Source: Nemania diffusa
Lineage: Eukaryota > Ascomycota > Sordariomycetes > Xylariales > Xylariaceae
Direction of reading: 5' to 3'
Assembly (NCBI GenBank): GCA_038501195.1
Contig: JBBPUQ010000009.1
Location: forward strand, 2,666,001-2,730,000
DNA length: 64,000 nt
Positions 14,063 through 25,544 of the stretch are shown here, in pieces. The notes beneath the pieces are model-generated. The model did no database searches and was not told the origin of the DNA. It was given only the letters and a program-made list of their open reading frames with translations. Each line of letters starts with the position of its first letter. Position 1 is the stretch's first letter. A program made the position numbers and the translations under genes.

Positions 14063-14251
14063 TGCTTTTTTCGTATAAGCGTCTGCTAGGTTGTTTTTGC
14101 TATTAATTCAATGTATTTTTGTAATTTCGCGATTTTTGTACGCTTTTTGAAATAATATAATATTAATTATAAGTTGTTTTTTTTATATAGTTTTTAGTTT
14201 AACTAAACATTTATACAAAAACTTAGAATCAGTACATATAACTAGTAGTAC
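14063..14251 (-). pseudogene. Copia RNase H / polyprotein C-terminus remnant
   Basis: Translating the minus strand from 14251 gives LVICTDSKFLYKCLVKL, then after one in-frame stop KKQLIINIILFQKAY, KNREITKIH, a TGA where the family has Trp, and INSKNNLADAYTKKAL. This follows the order and spacing of the RNase H end of fungal Ty1/Copia polyproteins (TDS aspartate, LVKLGTT..KRLMIDI, RREI..I.WI, NPADAMTK). The remaining pol towards 18.5 kb is in the same sense but is too decayed to assign domain by domain. The open frames at 18083-18478 and 17123-17329 (minus) are probably fragments of it. Confidence 0.8.
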
Positions 14252-17200
14252 AGTTAGTAATTTTATCGTATAAATAATTTTTTGAAAAGTTGTACTAAGT
14301 GCAATAGCACAATCGAATCTGTTGATTATATTATATAACTTACTTGCTAATACACTATATATAACTTGTTTATACTTGATCGAATTTTAATAAACTATAT
14401 TGCTTTTAATTGTAAAAGTGTTTTTTGTACAGCTTTTATTAGCTAATACAATTACAAATCTAATTTAAAAACTCAAATTTTTGTTGTTTGCAAATACTTC
14501 GTTAATAAAAATAAAAATTTTCGTATAACTAAAATTCAAAGATATATAACGTAGTTTTTGCTATGCGTTATTAATCTGTTATTATATTTATATGTTTAAT
14601 GCTTTAACGTTGTTTTTTAACAGCTTTTGAACTTATGCAGTAATTAACAAGTTATATAATGCTTTTAGTTAATATATTAATGCAATATATGCTTTTTAAG
14701 TTTGTTAAACAATATATTACTGAAAATAATTTTCTGTACAAAAGTTAATAGTATATAGTTGTTTAGCTTATTTTTGTTAAGTAAAAATAAAATTCTGTTT
14801 GTTTATTTGGATTTTGTTTTTGTTAAATTCGACAGAGTATTCGGGCGTTAATTTCGCTTTTAGTTTCGTGCAAAATAGTAGCTTAGTTTTTTCTTTGTAC
14901 AAAAACTTCTTAGACATAATACTGAAAGTATTGTCCGTTTAAAGTTTTATAATTACAAATTTGTCGAGTTTTTTTTTAGTATACAACAAATATAAGTTAT
15001 ATATAAATACTTTTATGTTTAATTTTTAACAGTAATGCTTGTAGTAAGTTTTATACTAGTATAGTTTTAACTTAGCTAATCTATATAATAATTGTACAAT
15101 TTGAAATATAGTGCTTACTAAATACTTGTTTTTTAGTTCTTTCAGTAAATAAGTATAAATCTTTTAGTTTAACTTGTTATACAACTGTATATATACTTAA
15201 AAAATGTTTTACAGCTTCGCGTATATATTGTAGTTTTGAATTAGCAACAGTTTTAAAGCTATAATAAACTATTAACTTATATGTTGGATTATCGGTGCTT
15301 GTATAAAAATTTAAACTTTGTTGTTGTTTTTATAACTTTGTACAATTAATTTAGACTTTTTATATAGTTTAGTTGTTTTACTTTTGACTTTTTGTATAAA
15401 TTTAATCCAAAAAATTCTTATTTAGTTATGTTAGTTTAAGTTATATCGTACGAACTAAAATATACTCTGGGTTGCTAGCGCGTTTATTTTAGCTACGTTT
15501 AATTGTTCAAAAAGTGCGCTAAGTGTAATAATTACACTATTTTGTTTTAGTTGTATAGCTAGAGCATAATTGTTAATTTCTTTTGATACAAAGTACTAGT
15601 TACTAGTAAGTACAAATAACTTTTTCGGTTTACTTTTGCGTTAAAGTTGCAGCTGTTTAACAGCTTAAAAAAAATTGTACAAAAGGTTATTTTTTTTGTA
15701 CAATAAGTTAAACATAGTTTTTTGTTAATAATATAGCTTAACTTATATACAATAAAACTTAGTTAGTTCGTTTGTTATATCGACTGTAATATTACAATTT
15801 TTGATCGTAGAAATTTTATATAGTTCTGTTTAACTTTTGCGCTTTTTTTATACTATAACTTCACTTTAAAAAAGTAAAGAAAGTACTTTGTACAATAATA
15901 TTAGTTCGTTTTTAGTTTATATAGCTTAGTTAATATTAACTTTTGTACAAATATTTTTTAACATTTTTATAGCTTTTTGTATAGTTTCTGCTTTTTGAAT
16001 AATTTCTAGCAAAAAAGGTAAGTTGCTATTGATTTTAGAGTAAGCTTTAAAAACTAGCAGAGTAAATATAAAACTGTTCGGTCTAGCTATATTGTTTAAA
16101 GCTTTTATAACTATTTGCAGTACTGTTTTTTCGTTTGTACAGTAACTGATTTTTTTGTATAAAATATCGAACGTATAACAAAGTAGTACATATGCTTATT
16201 TAACTTTTCCAACGGCTTAGTATGCTTTAACAAGTATTTTTTTATACAAAGCTTTAATTAGTTGTATGTTATTACGAAATTCTTCGGATAAAAAATTTGT
16301 ACTAGGGTTATATACGATATAATCAGATAGCTTTTAATATATTAAAATTCAATATTAGCATAGTACGTTTTAAATATTATATATATTTAAAAACTTTAGA
16401 AATTTAGCTATTTAAAACAAAGTATTTATATTAATTATATATAAAGTTAGTTGTTTGTTAATTTATACAACATTAATAACGATTTCATAGTTAAAATTGC
16501 ATTTGTTTTTTAGCGAAAACTTAAATCTTTTTGGAGCTTAGTTGTACAATTAACAATAGTAGCAAAACTTCTTAATTTTTCGAAGTACTGAAACGTTAAT
16601 ATTATCGTGTTTAGCTTTTCGCAGTAGCTTTACAAATCTTTCTATACAAAAATGTCCAAATCAACAATATAACTTTCAGAGTTTTTGTTTTATAAAATAA
16701 CCTGCAGCTTCCGATCAGTTAACATTAAAAAACAAGTGTTTTTATTTTTGTATAATTAGTACTATTATATTATTTTGTTATACAATTATATTTTATACGT
16801 TGTTAAAATAAACGTGCAGTCGATTTACGTTTTGCAGCAACAGTAAAAACGGGGTTAGTACATTTAAAATATAGAATTCAATCGGTTCAATCAACATTAA
16901 AATCGTTATAATACTTATAGTTTTAAAGCTTTTGATACTACTAAATCGAATTGCTACATTATTTAAAGTCCAGTTTATTTGTATAAAAAGGTTTTTTTAT
17001 ACAAAAGTTTCAGTTTAAGCTTTTTTAGTAGTTAAAATTTTAATTGCGCTAATATTTTATAGAATACTTTAGTACTTTATACTATATTAACTGTCTAAGT
17101 AGAAATTATTTGATGTTAATATTTAGTTTTGAGTATATATGTTTTTTTCTGTTATACGATAGAAATATACTAAATCTATTAAAAATTGAGCCGTTTTGTT

Positions 17201-19209
17201 TTCAGTTTCAAAGTTTAAGTTGTTATTAGATTTATTGTTGTATAAAAAGTCTTTATTACTTTTGTAGTCTAATACAAATACATTATATTCTTTGTACAAT
17301 AGAGCTTTTTGTTTTAAAGTATTATACATAACAAAATATTGCTTTCTTGCTTTCGATTTTTTTTATTAGCTGTAGTTAATAAACTAACAACTAAGCTTTT
17401 TACAAATAAAGCACTTTTTGTTACTTCTATTATTTTTATTGTACAATTATTGTAGTTTTTGGCAAAAGTTCTTTTTAAAGCTATAACTGTACAATTATTT
17501 TAAGTACTTAGTATTATATTGTTTGTTAACAAAATGAACGTTTATTATACAATAGTAGTTTATTTTTTAATTGAAAGAAACTTGTAGCACTGTTCGCAAG
17601 TTAGAAAACAGAGCTTTATATGTAAGTTTTTAATTAATTAAAGCAAGTTCGAGCTCGAGTATGCTAGAGCATGCTTGTACAACTGCTATATAAAGTAGTA
17701 TTTTTTTATAGTAACTAAGTTCTAGAGTATATTGCATAAGTTAGAGCTTGTTGATTATAGTCTTTAATACTTTAAGCATTGTTTTTGTTAAATTGTTTTG
17801 TTTTATTTATACAAAAGTAGTAGTAGTTCAGTTAATTCAGTACTAACTATAGTTAACTGTCGTATTAAAATAATTGTTGAGCATTGTATAAATTTCGTTC
17901 TATTTACGTGTTGGACTAATATAGTTGAAATAGTACTGTTTGGCTTTTTTTTTTAGTACAGAAAAAAATACTACATAGTACTGTTTTTCAATAATTCCAA
18001 ATCGACAGCACATCGAAATAAAAATTCGAGCTTTGTTGTACAATATGTTGTACAGCTTACCGCTATAGTTTCAGTCGGATCGCTATACTTTAGTAAATGC
18101 AGTAAATTGGGCTATTTCAATTAAACTATTGTAAATAATCTGGGTAAAAGGAAGTTCGTACAACTGATTTTCGTACGTTAGTAGAAGCGCAGAATACGCA
18201 GTAGGAATCCCGGAAATAAGTACAAGTTCTTGGGTTTTTGTTCGTACGAAAAAAATAAGTACTTGATTATTTGTACTAAGTACTAAAGTACGTACTAGTG
18301 TTGTTAGTTTTAGTGCAGCCGGTTGTAGTACTAAATAGTCCGTTCGTACAACTAGAAGTTCTAGTATACTTGTTAGCATAAGTACTAAAACTGTTTGTAC
18401 AAACATATCATTATCTGAGTTTTTATCGTTTTTGTTCGTGTACTTTTTAATAATGTACAAAAGCTTGTTTTCGGGCAATTTTCTACGTACTTTAATGTTT
18501 TTGTTACTTTTAGCAATAGTAATAAATTCTTTTTAAAACGTACAACTAGTATTTATTAACATTGGTTTTGTTCAGCTGTTAAAATCTATTACAAACATTT
18601 GTACAAACTGTTCGCTTTCAATTTTTAATCGTATATAGTTTTGCAAACATTTTACAAAGTACGTTGTTAATTGTAAAAGTTCAGCAAATTAGTTAGAGTT
18701 AATAATTGTATCTCAATATTTAAAATCGGTTTGCTTTTTTTAAATTTTTATTTAAATACTACTGTTTTTAGCTATATTTTCGTATGTAAATTTATTTTTA
18801 TTATACAAAGCTGCTAACTTGTTGTTTTAAGCTTGTTTAACTGCTGCAGCTACAGCTGCTATAGTTGTTTTTGTTACAAGTGCTAATATAGTTGTAGAAA
18901 GTAGTAAAATAAAAAGAATAAAGTAAGTAAAATAGTTAAAAAAGTAAATATATAAAATAGTTCACAGTTTTGTTAATCTTTGTATAAAAATAACTAAACT
19001 ATTGCATAGAACTAATTTCAACTTTGCAATAGTTAGGTCTTTTTCGTCCAATAGTCAATTCAACACATCTTTAGCTAATCAACACAAATAGTAGTTTACT
19101 TTTTGTACAAAAAAAAAAAGAATAAAGTACAAAAGCTACTTTTAACAGTAGCTAGTTTCCGCTTTTTTATTTTGCTAATCTATAATCGCGTTTTACAATT
19201 ACTAATCAA

Positions 19210-19517
19210 TATTAGTAGAACTCTTTGTACATACGTATACAAAAAGATTCGGAGTAATCCGTGGGGTTTAGGGTCTGTTTCTAAGTTTTAAAGTTCTGTA
19301 TTAATTTGTATGTATATTCTACAAAAAGAAGTATAACCAGAAGGGTCGTATACAGGTTATTTACATGTGTGTGTGCGTGGGACCTGTGGGTCCTGTGGAT
19401 TCTAGTAGGTCCTTGTATTCTTTATTTATTCGGTTATCTAATAAAAGTCCTAGTCCAAGTCCTGGTTGTACGCACCTAGTACGTACGTACAGGTCCTGTT
19501 AAGTCATTGGTTCAACA
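19210..19517 (-). repeat. 5' LTR of the inner Copia element (element sense is minus)
   Basis: 308 bp, TATTAGTAGAAC to GTTCAACA on the plus strand, followed by AAAAT (19518-19522). The terminal TG has become TA, a G-to-A change of the kind seen throughout the nest. Confidence 0.92.
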
Positions 19518-20552
19518 AAAATATTTATATATAATTTATATTTACTATATATTAAAAAAAAACTTAATAAATTTATAATTATAAAACTTTAAACAAATAA
19601 TATTTTTAATATTATATTTAAAAAGTTTTTATATAAAAAAAAACTAAATTATTATTTTATATAAAATTAAAAATAAAATTAATATTTAAATATTTTATTA
19701 AATTTAACAAAAATAAAATTTAAATAAATAAATAAAATTTTTTATTTATTTAATAAAAACAAACTAAATAATTATATATTATTAATTTTTATATAAAAAA
19801 TTATTTTTAATAATATATTATTTAATAAATTTAAAATATATATATTATATTAATATATTAATTAAAAATATTATATAACTTATTAATTATTATATAAATT
19901 TAAAAGCTATTAAAAAACAATATTAAAACATTAAATATATAAATATAATAATAAATTAATAATATATAATAAAAACTATACTATATATTTTTAAATTTTT
20001 AAATTAAATTTATAATTATATTAATTAATAAAAACTATATAAAAAACATTTTTATAATTAAAAATAATATTATTTATTAAAATTTAATTAAATATAAACA
20101 AATTATATATAATATATTAATAAATAAATTATATAATATAATTAATAAATTTAATTATACTATTATATTTAATATAATTTTTTAAAAAATTATTTATATA
20201 ATAAAATTATTAATTATATTATTAGTTATATATATTGATTTTAAATTTTTATATAAATATTTAATTAAATTAAAAACTATATAAAAAAAACAATTTATAA
20301 TTAATATTATATTATTTTAAAAAATATATAAAAATTATAAAATTATAAAAATATATTAAATTAATAATAAAACCAACTTAATAAATATTTATATAAAAAA
20401 AATATTTAATTAAATATTAAAAAAACTAATTAATATAAATAAACTAATTATATAAATAAAAATATATATAAATCGATTAAATAGTAAAAAAAATAATAAA
20501 AAATTAGTTTATATTAAAACTAAAGTTATTATATAAAAAAAAAAATCTTTAA

Positions 20553-20862
20553 TATTAAACTAATAATTTAATAAAACTTATAAATATATACTTAGTATAT
20601 ATAACTAAAATTTAAATTAAAACTTTTATTAAATAACTAAATAAATAAAAAATACAAAAGCTTACTAAAATTTATAAAACTTATAAGTTTTATATATATA
20701 TATATATATAAATAACCTGCGTATGACTTTTTTAGTTGTATTTCTTTTTGTAAAACATATATACGAATTAATATAGAACTTTAAGACCTAAAAACAGACC
20801 CCAAACTCTACAGATTACTCCGAATCTTCTTGTATATATACATACAAAGAGTTCTACCAACA
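20553..20862 (+). repeat. 3' LTR of the outer Copia element
   Basis: 310 bp. The inward half (20553 to about 20700) is strongly mutated, yet aligns position by position with the other LTRs through C-to-T and G-to-A changes (CTTTTATTAGATAACCG has become CTTTTATTAAATAACTA). The outward half (about 20705-20862) is well preserved and ends GTTCTACCAACA, followed by GTACC. Confidence 0.88.
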
Positions 20863-20981
20863 GTACCCTTATATAAATAGCAAATAACCCACAAGAATCC
20901 TTAAATTGACGCTATACATCGGCCATTAATGTCCTTTAATCCGTTTATTGGCCATATGACTTTTGTTTCGGAATTAAGATA
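20863..20981. other. Short host spacer between two transposons
   Basis: About 115 bp of normal composition between the outer Copia element and the DNA transposon. It begins with the GTACC duplication and ends with the TA target site of the next element. No gene. Confidence 0.6.
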
Positions 20982-22803
20982 ACTACCCCCCTCACAGGCC
21001 ACACTCTCGCAGGCCACCTAGCCCTAAAACCACCTTTTTCAATCTAAAGCTTTTAAAATAGTCAATAATCTATATAATATAATTTTAATTAATATTTTTA
21101 ACTGTTATATAGTTTTTTTTTTATTAATGTTTTTAATTAAACTTTTTTTTGTAGTATTAAGTTTTTTAAAAATGTTATAATTAATTATTTTATTTTTATA
21201 AACTATTTTTAATTTAAGCTTTTTTTTAATTTTTTAAATGTTAGCTATTTATATAAATTGTAATTTTAATATAAGTTTAATTATTTAATAATATATAATA
21301 ATAAATTTAACAATTTTAATTTTTAAAAAGTTGATTTTTAGTTATAAATTAATAATATTATTAATTTATTTATTTAAAGCTTTTAAAGTTTTTTTAAAAA
21401 ATAACTTTTGTAATAAATTAATTAATTTAAAGTTTTTAATTTTTAGTTTTTAATTAATATTTTAAAAATTTTAATTTATAAAAAATATTTTAAAATTTAT
21501 AAAATAAACTTTTTTAAAAAAATTTAAAATTTAAAATTATTTAAAAATTTAAAAAATAAGCTTTTTAGTTTTAAGTTTTTTTTTTTTTTTTAATATTATA
21601 TATTTTAAAAATAATAGCTTTAAATAATTTTTTAAATAAATTTTAACTATTTTTTAAATACTTTTAATTATTTTAATATTTATTATTTTTATTTTAGTTA
21701 ATTTATAAGTTTTTAAAACTTTTTATTTTAAAAGTTTTTTTTTTTAAAAAAATATTAAAAGTTTTTTTAATTAATATTTTTAATTTTTTTTTTAATAAAT
21801 TAAATATTTTAATATTTAAAATTTATATAATATAATTATAATAAAATTTATAAAAAATAAATTATATTTTATTAACTATATAAAATTAAAGAAATTTATT
21901 ATTAATATATAAATTATAATTATTATATATTAAAACTATTAATTATTTTATAAATTTATATTTTAATAAAAAAACTATTAACTTTATATATAAATATTTT
22001 TTAAAATTATAAATAGCAAAAGTATTTTATTATTAACTAAAATATATTTAAAAATAATAATTTATTTATTTTAATTAATATTTTTTTTAAAATTTTTTTT
22101 AATAATTTTATTAATTATAATTTAATAATTAAAATTAATATTTTAATTAATTTTAATTTTATTAATATTATAATAGTATTTTTTAAAAATATTAGCTAAT
22201 TTTAAAACTTTTAATTAATTAAAAAAAAAAAAAAATATTAGCTATTATTGCTTTATTAATTTTATTATAATTAATTATATTAATTTTAAAAGTTTTTATA
22301 AAATTATTTTAAATTAAAAATTTAATATATTAATTAAATTTAAAATAATAAAAAAAATTTAAATTATTAAATATTTATTAAATTATTATTTTAAATTTAA
22401 AAAAATTAAATATATAATTTAATTTAATTTAATTAATTATTTAAAAAATTAATTTAGTTTTAAAAAATAAAAATAAAACTTATAAGTTTTTATTAAATTA
22501 TTTTTTAATAAAAACATTAACAAAATAATATTATATAAAAAATTGCAAAATTTTTTATTTTTTAAAAGCTATATAAACTAATATTTTAAATTTAATGTTA
22601 TAAATTGTTATATATATAGCAATTTTTTATTTTATAGCTAGTATAAATAAAAAAAAAAATAAAAAAAAGATTAAAATAAATATAAAGAAAAAATAATTGA
22701 TAAAAAATTAAAAGAGCAATTAAAAAGTGTTAAAAAGAGATTATATAAACGTTTTGAGGTAGTTGGAGTAGCCCGTAAGGGTGTGGCCCGTAAAAGGGGT
22801 AAT
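20982..22803. mobile_element. RIP-degraded Tc1/mariner-superfamily (pogo/Fot1-like) DNA transposon
   Basis: 1822 bp bounded by TA on both sides (20980-20981 and 22804-22805). Terminal inverted repeats are imperfect: the left end reads ACTACCCCCCTCACAGGCCAC and the right end, reverse-complemented, ATTACCCCTTTTACGGGCCAC. That is 16 of 21 matches, and all but one or two differences are transitions. Similarity continues inward with a second GGCCAC/GGCTAC block. The interior (about 21050-22735) is almost pure A+T with no open frame. Length, TA duplication and TIRs fit the fungal pogo/Fot1 group. The transposase itself cannot be read, so the family name is an inference. Confidence 0.75.
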
Positions 22804-24773
22804 TATTTTATAACGAGAAGCCTTCTCACCTACGCTATAACAAGTAACACCTAGAATAGAACACTATAGTTACTCTAGAATATCTGAGATAAGAAAGCTG
22901 TAGCATGAAAGCTCCAAATTAGCAGGCAATCTACAAGCATGGTTTGTGAAATGAGTGTCTATACCTACATGATGCTATAAGAGGTTGTGTAATTACTAAC
23001 GCGCTTATTCTCTCAGGGGCTTTAGGACTGGCCGACATGCGGCGCCCCCTACCTCCAACACAACAGCAGCAGCAGCAATAATAACATACAATCCAAATGG
23101 AAAGTCTTAATACTACCTACTCCGTGGTGGGAATTGCCCCATAAACCGGCGTAAGCCAGAGAGTCCTAGGCGAGGAAACTCCCACAATCCTGCCTTCCTA
23201 CACAGTAACTTGCCTTATAGGCATATATAGGCGACTGTGTTCGTGTTTTGCATCGTACAACCCCAGATCAGCTGCTAATACGGTGCTGTCTTGACGGTCG
23301 GTAAAGTTTGTGTTACATTAAAACCTCATTAGCCGCTCAATATCGGATCGGCTATGAATAGTCCATGTTACACATCTTGTTGAGGCCTACTTCTGCTGTA
23401 ACTCACCACGCAGTGGGGTGTTTGAGATCGCCGACTGAGTCAGACAAAACGACGTTTTTACTCTGCCTTGCGCCTTATATTTCGATGGTAGCAATACCGC
23501 CACAGATCATGCTTGGGTACTCAAGTAGGCTCATAATTACTATTACGACGTAACACTAACATGTTATTAAACCTTCCTTGCAATGCCCTTGTTACACCTA
23601 GCCAATAGTCACGGAATTTCCCATTCTTGCATGTTACTAGGTAGCAATTGAGTAGGAATCTACCTGACCTACATATTTCTATATAGTGAGTCATTGGGTA
23701 GGAGTGGTGTGATAGCCCTGTGAGTGAATTTTAGTGGCTCAGGTTAGGCATCTTTGCAAATGCTACTCAACATGATACCTTAGGTGCCTACCTTACGTAG
23801 GTACATTGTGACCAATTAGGAAACCAAATCACAGGTCATTAGTGCCTGCATACATTCCTCACAATGATGTAGGCATGTACGTAAGTAATGGAGTAGTAGG
23901 ATTGGGCAGTGCAGAGGTAGCTGCTACGCTGTACAACGATTCCATCGGTATACCCCTGCACCTGCGGCAATTTCAAGTTGGAGATCGAAGTTGTCCAATC
24001 TGCATCCGATCCTGGCGGCTGTTGGGTTACACGATAAGCGCGTAACTACCTACATATAGGTCAGGTCCCATTAGGTAGGAAACAAGCGTTGTCTAGAGCC
24101 TGCTGTCTTCGCTCTCCGGTTAGGTACCTAGGTAGCTTTGCATGCAATTAAGTTTGAACTACCTACCTGGTAATAAAACATGGAATCCAGATCCTGTAAA
24201 CTTGTACAGCCTAAGGGGTATAATGCCTAAGGAACAACTACTCAACTTTTGTAAACGATTATGTATTCAGACACACAGCTAAGTAGGTAGACGATGATTC
24301 ATTGTTCAAGGCTGCCTTGGTCAATGCTCATCATCTCGGGACCGTATGAAACCTCCATTGGGTGGTCGTGGGAATTGTATCGGTTTCACTACATTCCATA
24401 TTTGTGTAGGAGAAGATGCAAGAAGTTGCACCTGGCTCATCTCGTGATATCTCCGGGCCTTCTTGCCTGCTTTTCGCCCTCTAAATGACTGTGTGGCGGC
24501 TGGGGCCTGTGAGTCGTAGTTTCTGTCTTTGGCGGTTCAGCCTACCTAATGTTGCTATTCAATTAGGTATTCTCTAGCCCATGAGCCATGGCCCGAGAGC
24601 AAAGCTCCTCCATGGCATTACTCGTCCTTCTTCCATCCCATCTCACACATCCAACACTACAGAGCTGAAGACGAGCCCAACTATTACCTCACGTCTAGAC
24701 AACTTGGAAACTGTACAACCCATCCAGCTTACCCCCACAGTTCACTTACTACCGCACCTAATCAAACTGCAAG
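22804..24773. other. Gene-poor region after the transposon nest
   Basis: About 2 kb of mixed-composition DNA. It contains a short CAG run near 23068-23080, and many TAGGTA/TACCTA motifs from about 23640 on (23785-23805, 24120-24170). Only short, domain-free open frames. The last few hundred bases presumably carry the promoter of the secreted-protein gene at 24774. Confidence 0.5.
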
Positions 24774-25544
24774 ATGCATACCTCCACCCTCGCCACACTA
24801 TTCATCGCCATCCAGGCATCCTGCGTTTGTGCTCTTCCTCCAATGGTTCAGCTCCTTGATGCATTGCAGTCGGTCTCTTTCACACCCACTGCTCCCATTA
24901 GTGGCTGGCCTCGCAGTATCCCATCTAGCACATCCTCAAGCACTTCGTACTTCACGACCAAGGCCACCAAAGTGGTCACTGCTACTACCATCACTGTGAC
25001 AGACAATTCGATAACCTGGACGCCAACTGCGCCTATCAGCGGCTGGCCACCTGCCAGCAGCAGGACGCAAACAGCTCCAGGTCAACAATTGACAGAAACC
25101 TTCACCATAACCTACACCTCCTATTCAGAAGAGACCATTTCCTTGCCCGCACCCTCTGTTAATAGCTCGGCCTCTCAATCTCAGACGCCCGCATTCACCA
25201 TTGTAACTGTTACGGCAAGCCCAACTCCTTCAGCACCAACCTCGACAACCTCACCACCATTCACTATTATCACTGTTACGGCCACTCCAACCACTTCACC
25301 ATCACCGCGGTTCACTACCGTTACGGTATCGGAAGTGACGGTTTGGCCTCAGCAGACCACGACACAAAGCAGCACGCAGACTCCACGAGTTGTAACATTG
25401 ACGCTTTCGTCGAGTTCCATCAATTGGTCACTAAATTCTACCGCTGTTTCATACTCATCCACAGTCATGACGCTTAGCCCGCCCCCGACGTTCGCCACGG
25501 GTACGGCAACAGTTGGCAATGTTGGTGAGATGAGACACATCTAA
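24774..25544 (+). CDS. Small secreted Ser/Thr-rich protein, unknown function
   Basis: A single open frame of 256 residues. It starts MHTSTLATLFIAIQASCVCA, a clear signal peptide with likely cleavage near residue 20. The mature part is almost wholly Ser/Thr/Pro-rich and should be heavily O-glycosylated. Internal repeats are visible: TPTAPISGWP occurs twice (about residues 38-47 and 83-92), and FTIVTVTASPTPS, FTIITVTATPTTS and FTTVTVS form a threefold series. There is no catalytic motif and no hydrophobic tail for a GPI anchor. A GTGAGA donor-like site with CTAAC and TATAG lies across the end (about 25526-25562), so a short intron could give a slightly different C-terminus. A wall-associated or effector-like role is only a guess. 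It sits about 2 kb from the transposon nest. Confidence 0.65.
   Translation: MHTSTLATLFIAIQASCVCALPPMVQLLDALQSVSFTPTAPISGWPRSIPSSTSSSTSYFTTKATKVVTATTITVTDNSITWTPTAPISGWPPASSRTQTAPGQQLTETFTITYTSYSEETISLPAPSVNSSASQSQTPAFTIVTVTASPTPSAPTSTTSPPFTIITVTATPTTSPSPRFTTVTVSEVTVWPQQTTTQSSTQTPRVVTLTLSSSSINWSLNSTAVSYSSTVMTLSPPPTFATGTATVGNVGEMRHI

Larger units (their letters stand above)
13607..19517 (-). mobile_element. Inner Copia-type LTR retrotransposon nested in the outer copy, opposite orientation
   Basis: Two direct 308-bp LTRs (13607-13914 and 19210-19517) bound a 5911-bp element, flanked by the 5-bp duplication AAAAT (13602-13606 and 19518-19522). Read on the minus strand, the LTR starts TGTTGAACC. 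On that strand the segment before the downstream LTR is purine-rich (reverse complement of about 13915-13933), a plausible polypurine tract. RNase H and C-terminal Copia text is readable on minus at 14063-14251. Composition is clearly less extreme than in the surrounding copy, but frames are closed by stops, so it is defective. LTR differences are largely transitions, for example TGTTAG against TATTAG at the ends. Confidence 0.92.
9117..20862 (+). mobile_element. Outer Copia-type LTR retrotransposon, heavily RIP-degraded, interrupted by a second copy
   Basis: Direct LTRs at 9117-9424 and 20553-20862 both read from TGTTGAACC-like to CAACA-like ends on the plus strand. They are flanked by a perfect 5-bp duplication GTACC (9112-9116 and 20863-20867). 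Removing the nested insert (13607-19517 plus one AAAAT copy) leaves about 5.83 kb, matching the 5.91 kb of the insert, so both are full-length members of one family. The interior (9425-13606 and 19523-20552) is almost pure A+T, with few residual G or C, mostly in AGCT, AACT/AGTT and AACA/TGTT contexts. No open frame survives. Coding sense is inferred as plus from LTR orientation relative to the inner copy. The Copia class also comes from the inner copy. Confidence 0.9.

Noticed and set aside
17123..18478. Minus-strand open frames (17123-17329, 18083-18478) as host genes
   Set aside because: They lie inside the inner Copia element in its coding sense and are best seen as fragments of its decayed polyprotein.
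9425..22735. A+T-rich block as a centromere core or mitochondrial DNA insertion
   Set aside because: LTR pairs, target-site duplications and TIRs account for essentially the whole block as three transposons; no mitochondrial gene text is present.
23068..23080. CAG run as a functional repeat
   Set aside because: Only a few units in non-coding DNA; an ordinary microsatellite.
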